Source of the DNA: Lentisalinibacter salinarum
GTDB lineage: Bacteria; Pseudomonadota; Gammaproteobacteria; Steroidobacterales; Woeseiaceae
Direction: 5' to 3'
Assembly: GCF_040706555.1 (NCBI RefSeq)
Contig: NZ_JAPDRH010000002.1
Location: 744,001-808,000, forward strand
DNA: 64,000 nt
In this document: positions 1-8,528 of the stretch, piece by piece
How the letters are laid out: the number at the start of each line of letters is the position of its first letter
How positions within the stretch are numbered: position 1 is the first letter of the stretch
The notes under the pieces: model-generated
Told to the model about the DNA's origin: nothing
The model's database searches: none
What the model saw: the letters and a program-made list of their open reading frames with translations, nothing else
Position numbers and translations under genes: made by a program

Positions 1-1074
1 AACGGCCTGCCCCCGGGCAGCTGGGACTTCACCGACAACTGGTTCTTCGGTCTCTACGACACCGAGATCGACCAGTTCGCGCTTTTCGGCGAGGCCACCT
101 TCTATCTCACCGACAAGCTGACGGTCACCGCCGGTGGACGCTGGTACCAGGTGGACCGCAAGGAGGGTCTGGTTCTCGGCGCGCTGGCCCAGAATCCGAT
201 GCCCAGCGCAGAAACCGATTTCGTCTTCACCGACGGCACCGGCGACGAGAGCGACGAGGGTTTCGTGCCGAAGATCAACGTCAGCTACAACTTCGGCGAA
301 CAGGATCTTCTGTACTTCACGTACTCCGAAGGCTTCCGCAGTGGCGGCGCCAATGCCCTGCGTCCGACCTCCGTCCTCCCGCGCAAGTACGACTCCGACA
401 TGGTCCAGAACTACGAGGTCGGCTACAAGACCACCACGGCAGGCGGACGGCTGTTCCTGAGCGTCGTCGGTTATCACATGATCTGGGACGACATCCAGGT
501 ACAGGTCAACGACCCGCAGCCTCTGGTCTTCCAGCTCGGCGTGGTCAACTTCCCCGAGGCAACGATCGACGGCGTCGAGGTTCAGGCCTCCTGGGTGCCG
601 GCGCCGGGCTGGACGCTGGACGCCACGATTGCCTGGAACGAGGCGGAAATCTCCGAGAGTGCAACGCTGTTCCCGGGCACGGGCGCCGCCGTGGAGGCCG
701 TCGACGGCACCCGCCTGCCCATCACGCCGGACTGGAAGGGCTCGCTCTCGATCGAGCGCACTTTCGCGGACAGCACCTTGTTCGGCGGTACGCCGTTCGT
801 ACGCGCTGATTACTCCTATACCGGCGAGTCCATCAATGCGCTCGCCGGACTCGAGGCCACCGTGGTCTCGCCGCCGCCGACCATCCAGGACCCCTACAAC
901 ATCCTGAATCTCCGGGCGGGCATCGATGCCGACAAGTGGAGCGTGGGCGCCTACATCGCCAACGTCTTCGACGAGGACGGCGATCAGTTCATCAACAACC
1001 GTTACGCGAAGCGGCGCATCACCGTGACGCAGCCGATGACCTTCGGCATCAGTTACCGCCGCAACTTCCGCTGA
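1..1074 (+). CDS. TonB-dependent receptor, C-terminal beta-barrel (5' truncated)
   Basis: The reading frame is open from the first base of the window, so the N-terminal signal, TonB box and plug lie outside. The visible 357 residues are alternating aromatic/polar beta strands typical of an outer-membrane barrel. Examples are TVTAGGRWYQVDRKEG, VSYNFGEQDLLYFTYSEGFRSGGAN and the late NLRAGIDADKWSVGAYIANVFDE, the usual penultimate hairpins of this family. The chain ends SYRRNFR rather than in the commoner terminal Phe. The family imports siderophores, vitamins or glycans; the substrate cannot be told from the barrel end. A strong terminator follows, so it is the last gene of its unit. Confidence 0.9.
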   Translation, partial: NGLPPGSWDFTDNWFFGLYDTEIDQFALFGEATFYLTDKLTVTAGGRWYQVDRKEGLVLGALAQNPMPSAETDFVFTDGTGDESDEGFVPKINVSYNFGEQDLLYFTYSEGFRSGGANALRPTSVLPRKYDSDMVQNYEVGYKTTTAGGRLFLSVVGYHMIWDDIQVQVNDPQPLVFQLGVVNFPEATIDGVEVQASWVPAPGWTLDATIAWNEAEISESATLFPGTGAAVEAVDGTRLPITPDWKGSLSIERTFADSTLFGGTPFVRADYSYTGESINALAGLEATVVSPPPTIQDPYNILNLRAGIDADKWSVGAYIANVFDEDGDQFINNRYAKRRITVTQPMTFGISYRRNFR

Positions 1075-1100
1075 GCGCCGCGACAAACCGACCGACGGGA

Positions 1101-1128
1101 GCCGGGCCGAGAGGCCCGGCTTTTTTTT
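1101..1128 (+). terminator. Rho-independent terminator after the TonB receptor
   Basis: An 8-bp perfect stem (GCCGGGCC / GGCCCGGC) closes a GAGA loop and runs straight into eight T residues. Confidence 0.93.
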
Positions 1129-1191
1129 GCGCGGGGCGACGTGGCCTAGAATCCCCTCCATGACCGCACGCAGCCAACATCGGGGGCGGCC

Positions 1192-2196
1192 GTGAGACGG
1201 CGGCGAGCCATCGCAATTGCCATAGCCATCGGCGTGGCGGCCGGCTTCGCCGTCATCCTGGCCGCGCTGGCAATCTGGATCGCCGACATGCGCACCGAGC
1301 AGCGGGATCGGCTGATTGCGCGGCACGGTACTCTGGAAGCGACCACCGTGGCCGTCACCGACGCGACGCCTGCAGCGCCCGGCGGCTACGTGGACGAAAC
1401 CCTGTCCCTCGCTGCCGATACGGGGCTCCGCGTCGACCTGCGGGTGCGGCGGCCGGATGTCGCGCCGGGCGAGCGAGTGCCCGTGCTGCTGCTGCTGGGC
1501 GGCCACCGCACGGGGAAGGACGCGGTGGAGCTGGCCGGGGCGCCGGACGGGATCGCCTACGCGGCCATCGACTATCCCTACGAGGGCAGTCACCGGCTGC
1601 GCGGCGTGTGGCAGATCCTGAGCGCGATCCCGGATATCCAGCAGGCTTTCCTGGACACGCCGCCGGCCCTGTCGCTCGCGCTCGACTGGCTGCTCGCACA
1701 GCCCTGGGCGGATCCGGCGCGCACGGAACTGGTGGGTGTCAGCCTGGGCGTCCCCTTCGCCGCGGCGGCCGGCGCGCTGGATGAGCGCTTCCGGCGGGTC
1801 TGGCTGATCCACGGCGCCAGCGACAACCACGCCTGGCTGGCCCACAATCTGCGCGATGACTTCCCCGCCGACTGGCGGCGGGCGGTGATGACCGAGGTCT
1901 TCTACACGCTGATTTACGCCGAGAGCTTTCGCACGGCGCGCTGGGTGGAGGCCATACCGCCGCGCCCCGCGGTCATCATCGCGGCGCGGGAGGACGAGCG
2001 CCTGCCCCCGGAGGCCCTCGAGCCGCTGCCCGCTATCGCCTCACGTCAGCCCGCCGTCGATCTGCTGTGGACCGACGGGCTGCACATCGAGCCCGATCGC
2101 CCGGAGGTCATCCGGCAGCTGCTCGATCTGGTGCTGGTGCGGGTGCGGCAGGACCCGCCGCCGACGGTCCCGGCAACCGGGCCGGACCCGCGCTAG
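1192..2196 (+). CDS. Membrane-anchored alpha/beta hydrolase
   Basis: 334 aa. An N-terminal stretch rich in Ile, Ala and Val (about residues 5-27) reads as a membrane anchor or signal. The rest is an alpha/beta-hydrolase fold: the nucleophile elbow is GVSLG (about residues 182-186) in LVGVSLGVPFAAAAG, and the likely catalytic His is in DGLHIEPDR near the C terminus. The start is a GTG. A short ATG frame beginning at base 1160 ends across this GTG (overlap GTGA), which could couple or dampen translation. The 3' end overlaps the convergent next gene by four bases. Substrate unknown. Confidence 0.75.
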   Translation: MRRRRAIAIAIAIGVAAGFAVILAALAIWIADMRTEQRDRLIARHGTLEATTVAVTDATPAAPGGYVDETLSLAADTGLRVDLRVRRPDVAPGERVPVLLLLGGHRTGKDAVELAGAPDGIAYAAIDYPYEGSHRLRGVWQILSAIPDIQQAFLDTPPALSLALDWLLAQPWADPARTELVGVSLGVPFAAAAGALDERFRRVWLIHGASDNHAWLAHNLRDDFPADWRRAVMTEVFYTLIYAESFRTARWVEAIPPRPAVIIAAREDERLPPEALEPLPAIASRQPAVDLLWTDGLHIEPDRPEVIRQLLDLVLVRVRQDPPPTVPATGPDPR

Positions 2197-2912
2197 TCGC
2201 GCACGTCCACCTCGCCGCCGATCTCGTCGAAGCGCAGGCTGCCGCTGCCGGCATCCAGCACCGTGAGATCGCCCGCGACGCCGGTGACGGTGATGCCGCC
2301 GGAGCCATCGTCCACGGTGACGCTGCCGGCCACGTCGCGCACCGACAAGCTGCCCGAGCCATCCTCGATCACGACGTCGCCGCCGGCGTCCTGGATGGCC
2401 AGGGAACCGGAACCGTCGTCGATCTCCACGGTGCCGCCCACCCGGGTCAGAACGAGCGATCCCGAGCCGTCCTCCACGTCGATGTCGCCGCGGACGTCAC
2501 GGATGGCGAGCGAACCGCTGCCGTCTTCCACCCCCAGCGCGAAGCGCTCGGGCACGCGCACGTCCACGCTCATGGTCGGCTGCTCGCCCCAGAACGTGCT
2601 CCAGCCGATCTGCCGCAGTTCGGCGACGAGCTCCGCCCCCGCGATGCCCCGCTCCAGGGTCAGCCGCACCTGCTCGGCGAGGATCTCCACGGCCTCGTCG
2701 GCATCGGCATCCGGGAAGTGCATCTCCGCCCGCACCCGTATCCGGTCCGCACCCGGCACGCCGGTGATCTCCATCGGCCCCGCGCCGGTCTCGATCTCCA
2801 GCCGGTCGAGGCCCTCCGCCTCCAGCTCGAGCTCGATGACTTCCGTATGTTCCGCCACAGCCGGCATCGCAGCCAGCAGCGCGACGGCGGCCGCAACCGT
2901 CAACGTCCGCAT
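2193..2912 (-). CDS. Exported beta-repeat protein, DUF4097-like
   Basis: 239 aa. The start was chosen at MRTLTVAAAVALLAAMPAVA, a clean signal peptide preceded by an AGGAGA ribosome site; an in-frame ATG 63 bases upstream lacks these. After residue 110 the chain is a run of near-identical repeats of about 19 residues built around (V/I)EDGSGSL(x)I(x)DVxG. This matches the right-handed beta-solenoid signature of DUF4097/putative adhesin proteins. Likely periplasmic or surface; function not known. The stop codon overlaps that of the convergent hydrolase gene. Confidence 0.75.
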   Translation of the reverse strand: MRTLTVAAAVALLAAMPAVAEHTEVIELELEAEGLDRLEIETGAGPMEITGVPGADRIRVRAEMHFPDADADEAVEILAEQVRLTLERGIAGAELVAELRQIGWSTFWGEQPTMSVDVRVPERFALGVEDGSGSLAIRDVRGDIDVEDGSGSLVLTRVGGTVEIDDGSGSLAIQDAGGDVVIEDGSGSLSVRDVAGSVTVDDGSGGITVTGVAGDLTVLDAGSGSLRFDEIGGEVDVRD

Positions 2913-3004
2913 GATCCGTCTCCTCTGTCGCGAATGATCATTCTGCATCACACATGGATGCAATGAGCAGGGCATTCGGTTTAAATTCCGGCTCAGGGGG
3001 ATTC

Positions 3005-3802
3005 ATGAAGACCAGCGAGAACCAGACGGGCCCTCCTGCCGGGGGAAAGCCGGAAGAACTGCCGTTCGTGGCGCCGTGCAGAGACCTGCATCCGCTGGCG
3101 GCGTTCGGCTGGCTGCGACGGGGCTGGCGCGATCTCCGGGCCGCACCCCGGCAGAGCCTGTGCTACGGGGTCGTCGTCATGTTCGCGAGCTATGCGGCCG
3201 GCCTCGTCGCCTGGAAGCTGGGCGGCGTCTGGCTGCTGCTGGCGATGGCCTCGGGCTTCATGTTCGTCGGCCCGCTCATGGCCATCGGTGTCTACGAGAT
3301 CTCCCGCCAGCTGGAGCGGGGCACCCGGCCGACGCTCGCCGAGGGCATCCGGGAGACCTCCCAGCACGTGGGCAACGCCCTGGTCTACGCCATCGTCGTG
3401 CTGGTGGTCTTCCTCGTCTGGGCCCGGGCGGCCTCGATGGTGCACATCTTCTTCCCGGTCGAGACCAACCACTCCTGGCGCGACCTCGTGCCCTTTCTCG
3501 GCATCGGCAGCGCGGTGGGTGCCGTATTCGCCAGTATTGTCTTTGCCGCCAGCGCCTTCTCGCTGCCGATGATCGCGGACCGCCGCACGGACACGGTCAC
3601 GGCGGTCGTCACCAGCGTGAACGCCGTGCTGCGCAACAAGGCGGCGATGATCGTTTGGGCTGCGCTGGTGGTGAGCTGCATCCTCCTCGGCTTCGCCACC
3701 GCATTCCTCGGCCTGGCGGTGGTGATGCCGCTGCTCGGTCACGCCACCTTCCACGCCTACCGGGAGACCATCGACGCGAGCGCCTGGCCGCCCGCGGACT
3801 AG
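3005..3802 (+). CDS. DUF2189 integral membrane protein
   Basis: 265 aa. The start is MKTSENQTG, with CAGGGGG six bases upstream. A cytoplasmic N terminus holding the family-like stretch HPLAAFGWLRRGWRDLRAAP is followed by about six hydrophobic helices, in pairs: YGVVVMFASYAAGLVAW, LLAMASGFMFVGPLMA, then VYAIVVLVVFLVW, VGAVFASIVFAASAF, AAMIVWAALVVSCILLGF and FLGLAVVMPLLGHA. This is the usual layout of DUF2189 proteins, which have no established biochemical role. It stands alone, divergent from the beta-repeat gene across about 90 bp. Confidence 0.75.
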   Translation: MKTSENQTGPPAGGKPEELPFVAPCRDLHPLAAFGWLRRGWRDLRAAPRQSLCYGVVVMFASYAAGLVAWKLGGVWLLLAMASGFMFVGPLMAIGVYEISRQLERGTRPTLAEGIRETSQHVGNALVYAIVVLVVFLVWARAASMVHIFFPVETNHSWRDLVPFLGIGSAVGAVFASIVFAASAFSLPMIADRRTDTVTAVVTSVNAVLRNKAAMIVWAALVVSCILLGFATAFLGLAVVMPLLGHATFHAYRETIDASAWPPAD

Positions 3803-3837
3803 ACCCTGGCGGCGGAGCCCCCGGGCAGCGGGCGCCG

Positions 3838-5196
3838 TCAGCCCGCGCGCACCCGCTCCGCGACCCGCAGCATGGCCGCCAGGCTGCGCTCCACGTCCGC
3901 CTCGCTGGTCGACCAGCCGCTCACGCTGATGCGCATGGCCGTGCGGCCCTGCCACACCGTCCTGCCGCACCAGCAGGTGCCGTCGGCCTGGATGCCCTCG
4001 ATCACGGCAAGCGTCGTCGCCGCATCGCCGAAACTGACCAGTACCTGGTTCAGCACGACGTCGTTCAGTATCTCGTAGCCGGCCGCGGAGAGGCCTTCGG
4101 CGAAGCGCCGCGCATGCCCGCAGCAGCGTTGCACCAGTTCGGCGACGCCTGCCCTGCCCAGCTGCCGCAGCGCTGCCCACACCTCGACACCGCGGCCGCG
4201 GCGGGAGAGCTCCGGCGTGTAGTCGGCCGGGCTGCGATGGGCGCCGGCGGGCGGCAGGTACTCGGCCGTGATCGCCATCGCCGCACGCAGCGCCTCGCCG
4301 TCCCGCACGAAGGCAACCCCGCTGTCATAGGGCACGTTCAGCCACTTGTGCGCATCCGTCGCCCACGAGTCGGCGGCCGCCATGCCGTCGACCAGATGCC
4401 GGTGCGCCGCCGAGGCCGCCGCCCACAGCCCGAAGGCACCGTCGACGTGCACCCAGGCACCGGCCGGCTGCGCCCGCTCGCACACGCGGGCGACGGGATC
4501 GCAGGCTCCGGTATTCACGTTGCCCACCTGGGTGCAGACGATGGTGGGACCGTCCGGTTCCGGGAGGTGCTCGGGCAGCAGGCGCCCCTGACCGTCCACG
4601 GGGACGGCCACCACCCGGTTGCGGCCCAGCCCGAGGACACCGAGGGATTTGCTCACGGAGGGGTGCACCTCCTCGCCGACTACGACGGTGACCGGCGGCG
4701 CGCCGATCAGGCCGTCGGCCTCGACGTTCCAGCCGGCGTCGCGCAGTACGGCATTACGGGCCGCCGCCAGAGCCACCAGGTTGGCCACGGTGGCACCGGT
4801 CACGAAGGAGCCGGCACAGCCGGCGGGCAGCCCGAGGACGTCCAGCAGCCAGCGCAGCGCCACCGCCTCCAGGGTGGCGGTGCCGGGGGTTGGCTCGTAC
4901 ATGGCGCTGTTCTGGTCCCAGGCGGTATTCAGCCAGCTGGCGGCCAGGGCGGCGGGCAGTGAGCCGCCGATCACGAAGCCGAAGAATCGTGGGCCGGCCA
5001 TCGCCGTTGTGGCGGGGGAACCGAGTTCGTCGAGCACCGCCAGCACCTCGCGTGGATCGCTGCCGCTCTCCGGCAGCGGTTCCTCGAGCCGGGCGAGCGC
5101 CGCCACGGCTTCTGCGGACGGCGCCACCGGCCGCTCTTCCAGCCCTTCCAGGTAGCGCAGCGCCCGGGCGCTCGCGTCTTCCAGCAGATCCTTCAT
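3838..5196 (-). CDS. Pyridoxal-phosphate-dependent group II decarboxylase
   Basis: 452 aa, with a GAGGTGG ribosome site ahead of MKDLLED. It belongs to the aromatic-amino-acid/glutamate decarboxylase family of fold-type I PLP enzymes. Visible signatures are the cofactor-stacking region in GSFVTGATVANLVALAAARN, the PLP aspartate in WVHVDGAFGLWA, and the Schiff-base lysine in DAHKWLNVPYDSG (about K284). Family members decarboxylate Tyr, Trp, DOPA, Glu or Asp, and some bacterial members act on other substrates; the sequence does not settle which. It is divergent from the radical SAM/UdgX operon, and the 114-bp gap holds that operon's promoter. Confidence 0.85.
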   Translation of the reverse strand: MKDLLEDASARALRYLEGLEERPVAPSAEAVAALARLEEPLPESGSDPREVLAVLDELGSPATTAMAGPRFFGFVIGGSLPAALAASWLNTAWDQNSAMYEPTPGTATLEAVALRWLLDVLGLPAGCAGSFVTGATVANLVALAAARNAVLRDAGWNVEADGLIGAPPVTVVVGEEVHPSVSKSLGVLGLGRNRVVAVPVDGQGRLLPEHLPEPDGPTIVCTQVGNVNTGACDPVARVCERAQPAGAWVHVDGAFGLWAAASAAHRHLVDGMAAADSWATDAHKWLNVPYDSGVAFVRDGEALRAAMAITAEYLPPAGAHRSPADYTPELSRRGRGVEVWAALRQLGRAGVAELVQRCCGHARRFAEGLSAAGYEILNDVVLNQVLVSFGDAATTLAVIEGIQADGTCWCGRTVWQGRTAMRISVSGWSTSEADVERSLAAMLRVAERVRAG

Positions 5197-5254
5197 CCGG
5201 CCACCTCGCCATGTCACGCTGCCGCCGGATTCCTCGACAGGGCCTCCGCAGGGA

Positions 5255-5281
5255 TTGACGGCAGCTGGATATACATACAGT
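5255..5281 (+). promoter_or_regulatory. SOS (LexA) box inside the promoter of the radical SAM/udgX operon
   Basis: CTGGATATACATACAG at 5265-5280 has the gammaproteobacterial LexA form CTG-N10-CAG and matches the E. coli consensus core at 14 of 16 positions. It begins four bases after a good -35 element, TTGACG (5255-5260), and overlaps the most plausible -10 (TACAGT, 5276-5281, a short 15-bp spacing). This arrangement resembles E. coli recA, where LexA sits between the two promoter boxes. The radical SAM ATG is 30 bases downstream. Seen directly: the match and its position. Inferred: LexA control. Confidence 0.75.
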
Positions 5282-5310
5282 CTTTGTGGGCTTAACAACA
5301 GTAGTGCGCC

Positions 5311-6549
5311 ATGCCCCGCCTGACGACCATCGACAAGCTCGCGATCCTGGCCGACGCCGCCAAGTACGACGCATCCTGCGCCTCCAGCTCTGCCAGGCGC
5401 AAGGACTCGCGCGCCACCGGCGGCATCGGCTCCACCGGCGGCGCCGGCATCTGTCACTCCTACGCCCCGGACGGACGCTGTATCTCGCTGCTGAAGGTGC
5501 TGCTGACCAACTATTGCCAGTACGACTGCCAGTATTGCGTGAACCGCCTCTCCAGCGACGTGCAGCGGGCCCGCTTCGGCGTGGACGAACTGGTGAATCT
5601 GACCCTAGAGTTCTACAAGCGCAACTACATCGAGGGGCTGTTCCTGTCCTCCGGCATCATGGTGAGCCCGGACTACACCATGGAGCGGCTGGTCGAGGTG
5701 GCGCGCCGCCTGCGGGAGCAGCACCTGTTCCGCGGCTATATCCACCTGAAGACCATCCCGGACGCCGACCCCGCGCTGATCGAAGAGGCAGGCCGCTACG
5801 CCGACCGGCTCTCCATCAACATCGAACTGCCCACGAGCCAGGGCCTCGCCAGGCTGGCGCCGGAGAAGGATGCCGGTCGCATCCGCACGGCGATGGGCCG
5901 GCTGCGGCTCCGGCTGGAGGAGAGCCGACCGGACCGCCGCGGCCGCCGGGACCCGAACGGCCTCGCCGCCACGGGCCAGAGCACGCAGATGATCGTCGGC
6001 GCCGACGACGCGGACGACCGGGCGATACTGACGACCAGCGCTTCGCTGTACGCGGGCTACCGCCTGAAGCGCGTGTACTACTCGGCCTTCAGCCCCATCC
6101 CCTACCCCAGTGCTGCCCTGCCGGCGACGCCGGCGCCGCTGCTGCGCGAACACCGCCTCTACCAGGCGGACTGGCTGTACCGGTTCTACGGCTTCGGCGT
6201 GGAGGAGATCCTGGCCGGCGGCGACGGCAGGATGCTGGACCCCGCCGTGGACCCGAAATTCGCCTGGGCGGTGCGCCACCGGGAGCGCTTCCCGGTGGAC
6301 GTCAACCGCGCCGACCGCGAGACCCTGCTGCGGGTACCCGGCCTGGGCACTCGGGCGGTCGGCCGCATACTAAAGGCGCGGCGCCACCGCAGGCTCGGCC
6401 TCGAGGACCTGCAGCGCATGACCGTATCGCTGCAGAAAGTGCGCCCGTTCGTCGTCGCCCAGGGATGGCAGCCCGGCCGCTTGCTGGACAGTCCCGCGCT
6501 CACCGGCCTGCTCGCACCGCCGCCCCGCCAGCAGAGCCTGCCGCTGTGA
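5311..6549 (+). CDS. Radical SAM protein, putative DNA modification/repair family (UdgX-linked)
   Basis: 412 aa. The radical SAM cluster motif C-x3-C-x2-C is C69, C73 and C76 in NYCQYDCQYCVNR. It is preceded by a conserved glycine-rich stretch (GGIGSTGGAGICHSYAPDG) characteristic of the family described as putative DNA modification/repair radical SAM protein. The C-terminal part contains a helix-hairpin-helix, LLRVPGLGTRAVGRIL, a common non-specific DNA-binding motif. Its stop overlaps the start of the next gene (GTGA), so the two products are probably made in fixed ratio. The chemical reaction is unknown; the linkage to UdgX and an SOS box suggests action on damaged or modified bases. Confidence 0.88.
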   Translation: MPRLTTIDKLAILADAAKYDASCASSSARRKDSRATGGIGSTGGAGICHSYAPDGRCISLLKVLLTNYCQYDCQYCVNRLSSDVQRARFGVDELVNLTLEFYKRNYIEGLFLSSGIMVSPDYTMERLVEVARRLREQHLFRGYIHLKTIPDADPALIEEAGRYADRLSINIELPTSQGLARLAPEKDAGRIRTAMGRLRLRLEESRPDRRGRRDPNGLAATGQSTQMIVGADDADDRAILTTSASLYAGYRLKRVYYSAFSPIPYPSAALPATPAPLLREHRLYQADWLYRFYGFGVEEILAGGDGRMLDPAVDPKFAWAVRHRERFPVDVNRADRETLLRVPGLGTRAVGRILKARRHRRLGLEDLQRMTVSLQKVRPFVVAQGWQPGRLLDSPALTGLLAPPPRQQSLPL

Positions 6550-8003
6550 GTCATGCCAGGGGCCGTGGCAGTATCGAGATCGTGCTCGATGCGGCGGACG
6601 GCTACGAGGCCTGGCGGGACCAGGCACGCCGGCTGATCGCGGCCGCCGTGCCGCCGGAGACTACCGCCTGGCGCGAGCGCCGCGCGACCCCGGATCTGTT
6701 CGCCGGCGAGCCGGCCGCGCTGCCCCGCACCCGGCGGGCCATCCTGGTGCCGAAGGGCTTCCCCCCTCTCGCCGAACGGGTCGCCTGCCATCGCGACCCC
6801 CGGCGCTTCGAACTCCTCTATCGTCTGCTCTGGCGCCTGCAGTCGGACCGCTCGCTGCTGGAGGTGAGCTCCGATGCCGACGTGGCGCTTGCCGCCGGCA
6901 TGGCCCGCTCCGTGCGGCGCGACATGCACAAGATGAAGGCGTTCGTGCGCTTCCGCCGCGTGCGTCACGCCGTCGTCGAGGCCTACGTGGCCTGGTTCGA
7001 GCCGGAACATCACATCCTGAAGACGGTGGCACCGTTCTTCATGCGCCGCCACACCGGCATGCGGTGGTCCATCCTCACGCCGGAGGCAAGCGCGCACTGG
7101 GACGGCGACGCGCTCACCTACGGTCCGGGCGCGAACCGCGCCGACTGCCCCGACGGCGACGCACTGGAGGCATACTGGTCCACCTATTACGCCAGCATCT
7201 TCAACCCGGCGCGGCTGAAAGTGGATGCCATGCGGGCGGAGATGCCGCGCAAGTACTGGCGTAATCTGCCCGAGGCCCGGCTGATCCCGGGGCTGATCAG
7301 GGACGGGGAGAAAGCGCAGCGCTCGCCGCCGCCGGGGCGGCGGCCGGCGGCCGGCCGGGCACGGCAATGGATCAGGATGGACATGACGGAAGAGAAGACA
7401 CCGCGGACGCTGGATGCGCTCGCAGCCTGCCTGGAGGCCTGCCGGCGCTGTCCCATCGGCGAGCAGGCGACCCGGGCGGTGCCCGGCGAAGGCCCTGCCG
7501 ACGCCGGGCTGATGCTGGTCGGCGAGCAGCCCGGCGACCGGGAGGACCTCACGGGCCGCCCCTTCGTCGGCCCCGCCGGACGGCTGCTGGACGAGGCACT
7601 GGCGGCGGCCGGCATCGAGCGCGAGCGCATCTTCCTGACCAACGCCGTGAAACACTTCAAGTTCGGGCTGCAGGGCAAGCGCCGGCTGCACCGGAAGCCG
7701 GACGCCGGCGAGATCGACCATTGCCGCTGGTGGCTCGGGCTGGAGCTCGGGATGGTGGAACCGCGGGCCGTCGTCGCGCTGGGGGCTACGGCCGCGCGCA
7801 GCCTGCTCGGCCGTCCGGTGGCCGTCCGCGAGCACCGGGGCAGCGCCCTCTCGCTGGAGGACGGTACGCCGGTGTGGATCACCGTCCACCCGTCATATGT
7901 GCTGCGCCAGCGGGACGACCGGGCCCGGGAACGCGAACTGCGCCGCCTCGTTGCAGATCTTCGCAAGGCGGCAGCACAGGCAGTAGGTATTGCGCGAAAT
8001 TGA
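6546..8003 (+). CDS. udgX: Two-domain protein: radical-SAM-linked domain fused to UdgX uracil-DNA glycosylase
   Basis: 485 aa from the GTG that overlaps the preceding stop. Residues 1-270 match the family linked to the radical SAM gene (probable DNA-metabolism protein), with the conserved tract AYVAWFEPEHHILKTVAPFF. Residues 280-485 are a UdgX domain: C299-x2-C302 and C393 as Fe-S cluster ligands, motif A GEQPGDRED (326 on), the insertion loop KRRLH (378-382) and HPSY (448-451). In mycobacterial UdgX the equivalent histidine of KRRIH forms a covalent bond at the uracil site, leaving the enzyme attached to DNA. H370 in NAVKHFKF sits where UDGa enzymes have a Cys cluster ligand. The fusion itself recurs in proteobacteria. 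Confidence 0.9.
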   Translation: MSHARGRGSIEIVLDAADGYEAWRDQARRLIAAAVPPETTAWRERRATPDLFAGEPAALPRTRRAILVPKGFPPLAERVACHRDPRRFELLYRLLWRLQSDRSLLEVSSDADVALAAGMARSVRRDMHKMKAFVRFRRVRHAVVEAYVAWFEPEHHILKTVAPFFMRRHTGMRWSILTPEASAHWDGDALTYGPGANRADCPDGDALEAYWSTYYASIFNPARLKVDAMRAEMPRKYWRNLPEARLIPGLIRDGEKAQRSPPPGRRPAAGRARQWIRMDMTEEKTPRTLDALAACLEACRRCPIGEQATRAVPGEGPADAGLMLVGEQPGDREDLTGRPFVGPAGRLLDEALAAAGIERERIFLTNAVKHFKFGLQGKRRLHRKPDAGEIDHCRWWLGLELGMVEPRAVVALGATAARSLLGRPVAVREHRGSALSLEDGTPVWITVHPSYVLRQRDDRARERELRRLVADLRKAAAQAVGIARN

Positions 8004-8081
8004 CAGGGATGCCCTCGCGTCTACGATGAAACGGTGACCGAACAAGCCGCCGTCCCGGCGGCGAAGCACAAGGGGGCAACC

Positions 8082-8516
8082 ATGGGCAGATTCGCGGGCA
8101 GATTCATGGACACGGTTCAGGGACTCAGGATCATTCCGCTCGCCCTCGCCACGCTGGGCCTGGCATTCCTTTCGGGCTGCGAGCGGCAGGTCAGCTTCTC
8201 GGAGGACGTCCAGCCGGTCCTGGCGGCCAACTGCGCCGGCTGCCATAGCGGCTACGCCGAAGGCGAAACCAGCACCGGTCTGAACGTGACCGATTATGCG
8301 AGCCTCATGCACGGCACCCGCCTCGGCGAGGTGGTGGTGCCCGGCAGCGCCGCCTCCAGCACGCTGTACCTCGTGGTCTCCGGCGAGAGTGCGCCGGAGA
8401 TACAGATGCCGCCCCACCATGAGGAATCGCTCGCGCAAGGGCGCGGCGCCCCGCTCGACAAGGACGAGGTGCAGCTGATCAAGGACTGGATCGACCAGGG
8501 CGCGAAGAACAACTGA
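8082..8516 (+). CDS. Lipoprotein with a single c-type cytochrome-like motif
   Basis: 144 aa from an ATG preceded by AAGGGGG; an in-frame GTG 48 bases upstream has no signal-peptide continuation. A signal segment (IIPLALATLGLAFLSGC) ends in a lipobox, so the protein is probably lipid-anchored. NCAGCH (one CxxCH haem site) lies in the SEDVQPVLAANCAGCHSG pattern typical of planctomycete-type cytochrome C domains. The tail IKDWIDQGAKN is also typical of that group. Likely a periplasmic electron carrier or sensor, or an accessory of an oxidoreductase; no partner sits next to it. Confidence 0.75.
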   Translation: MGRFAGRFMDTVQGLRIIPLALATLGLAFLSGCERQVSFSEDVQPVLAANCAGCHSGYAEGETSTGLNVTDYASLMHGTRLGEVVVPGSAASSTLYLVVSGESAPEIQMPPHHEESLAQGRGAPLDKDEVQLIKDWIDQGAKNN

Positions 8517-8528
8517 CGCGCGGCCGCG

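Noticed and set aside
2954..4962. Very long open frames opposite or out of phase with real genes, here and throughout
   Set aside because: They are Arg/Pro/Ala/Gly-rich, lack family motifs and ribosome sites, and shadow genes with clear signatures; they follow from the high GC content.
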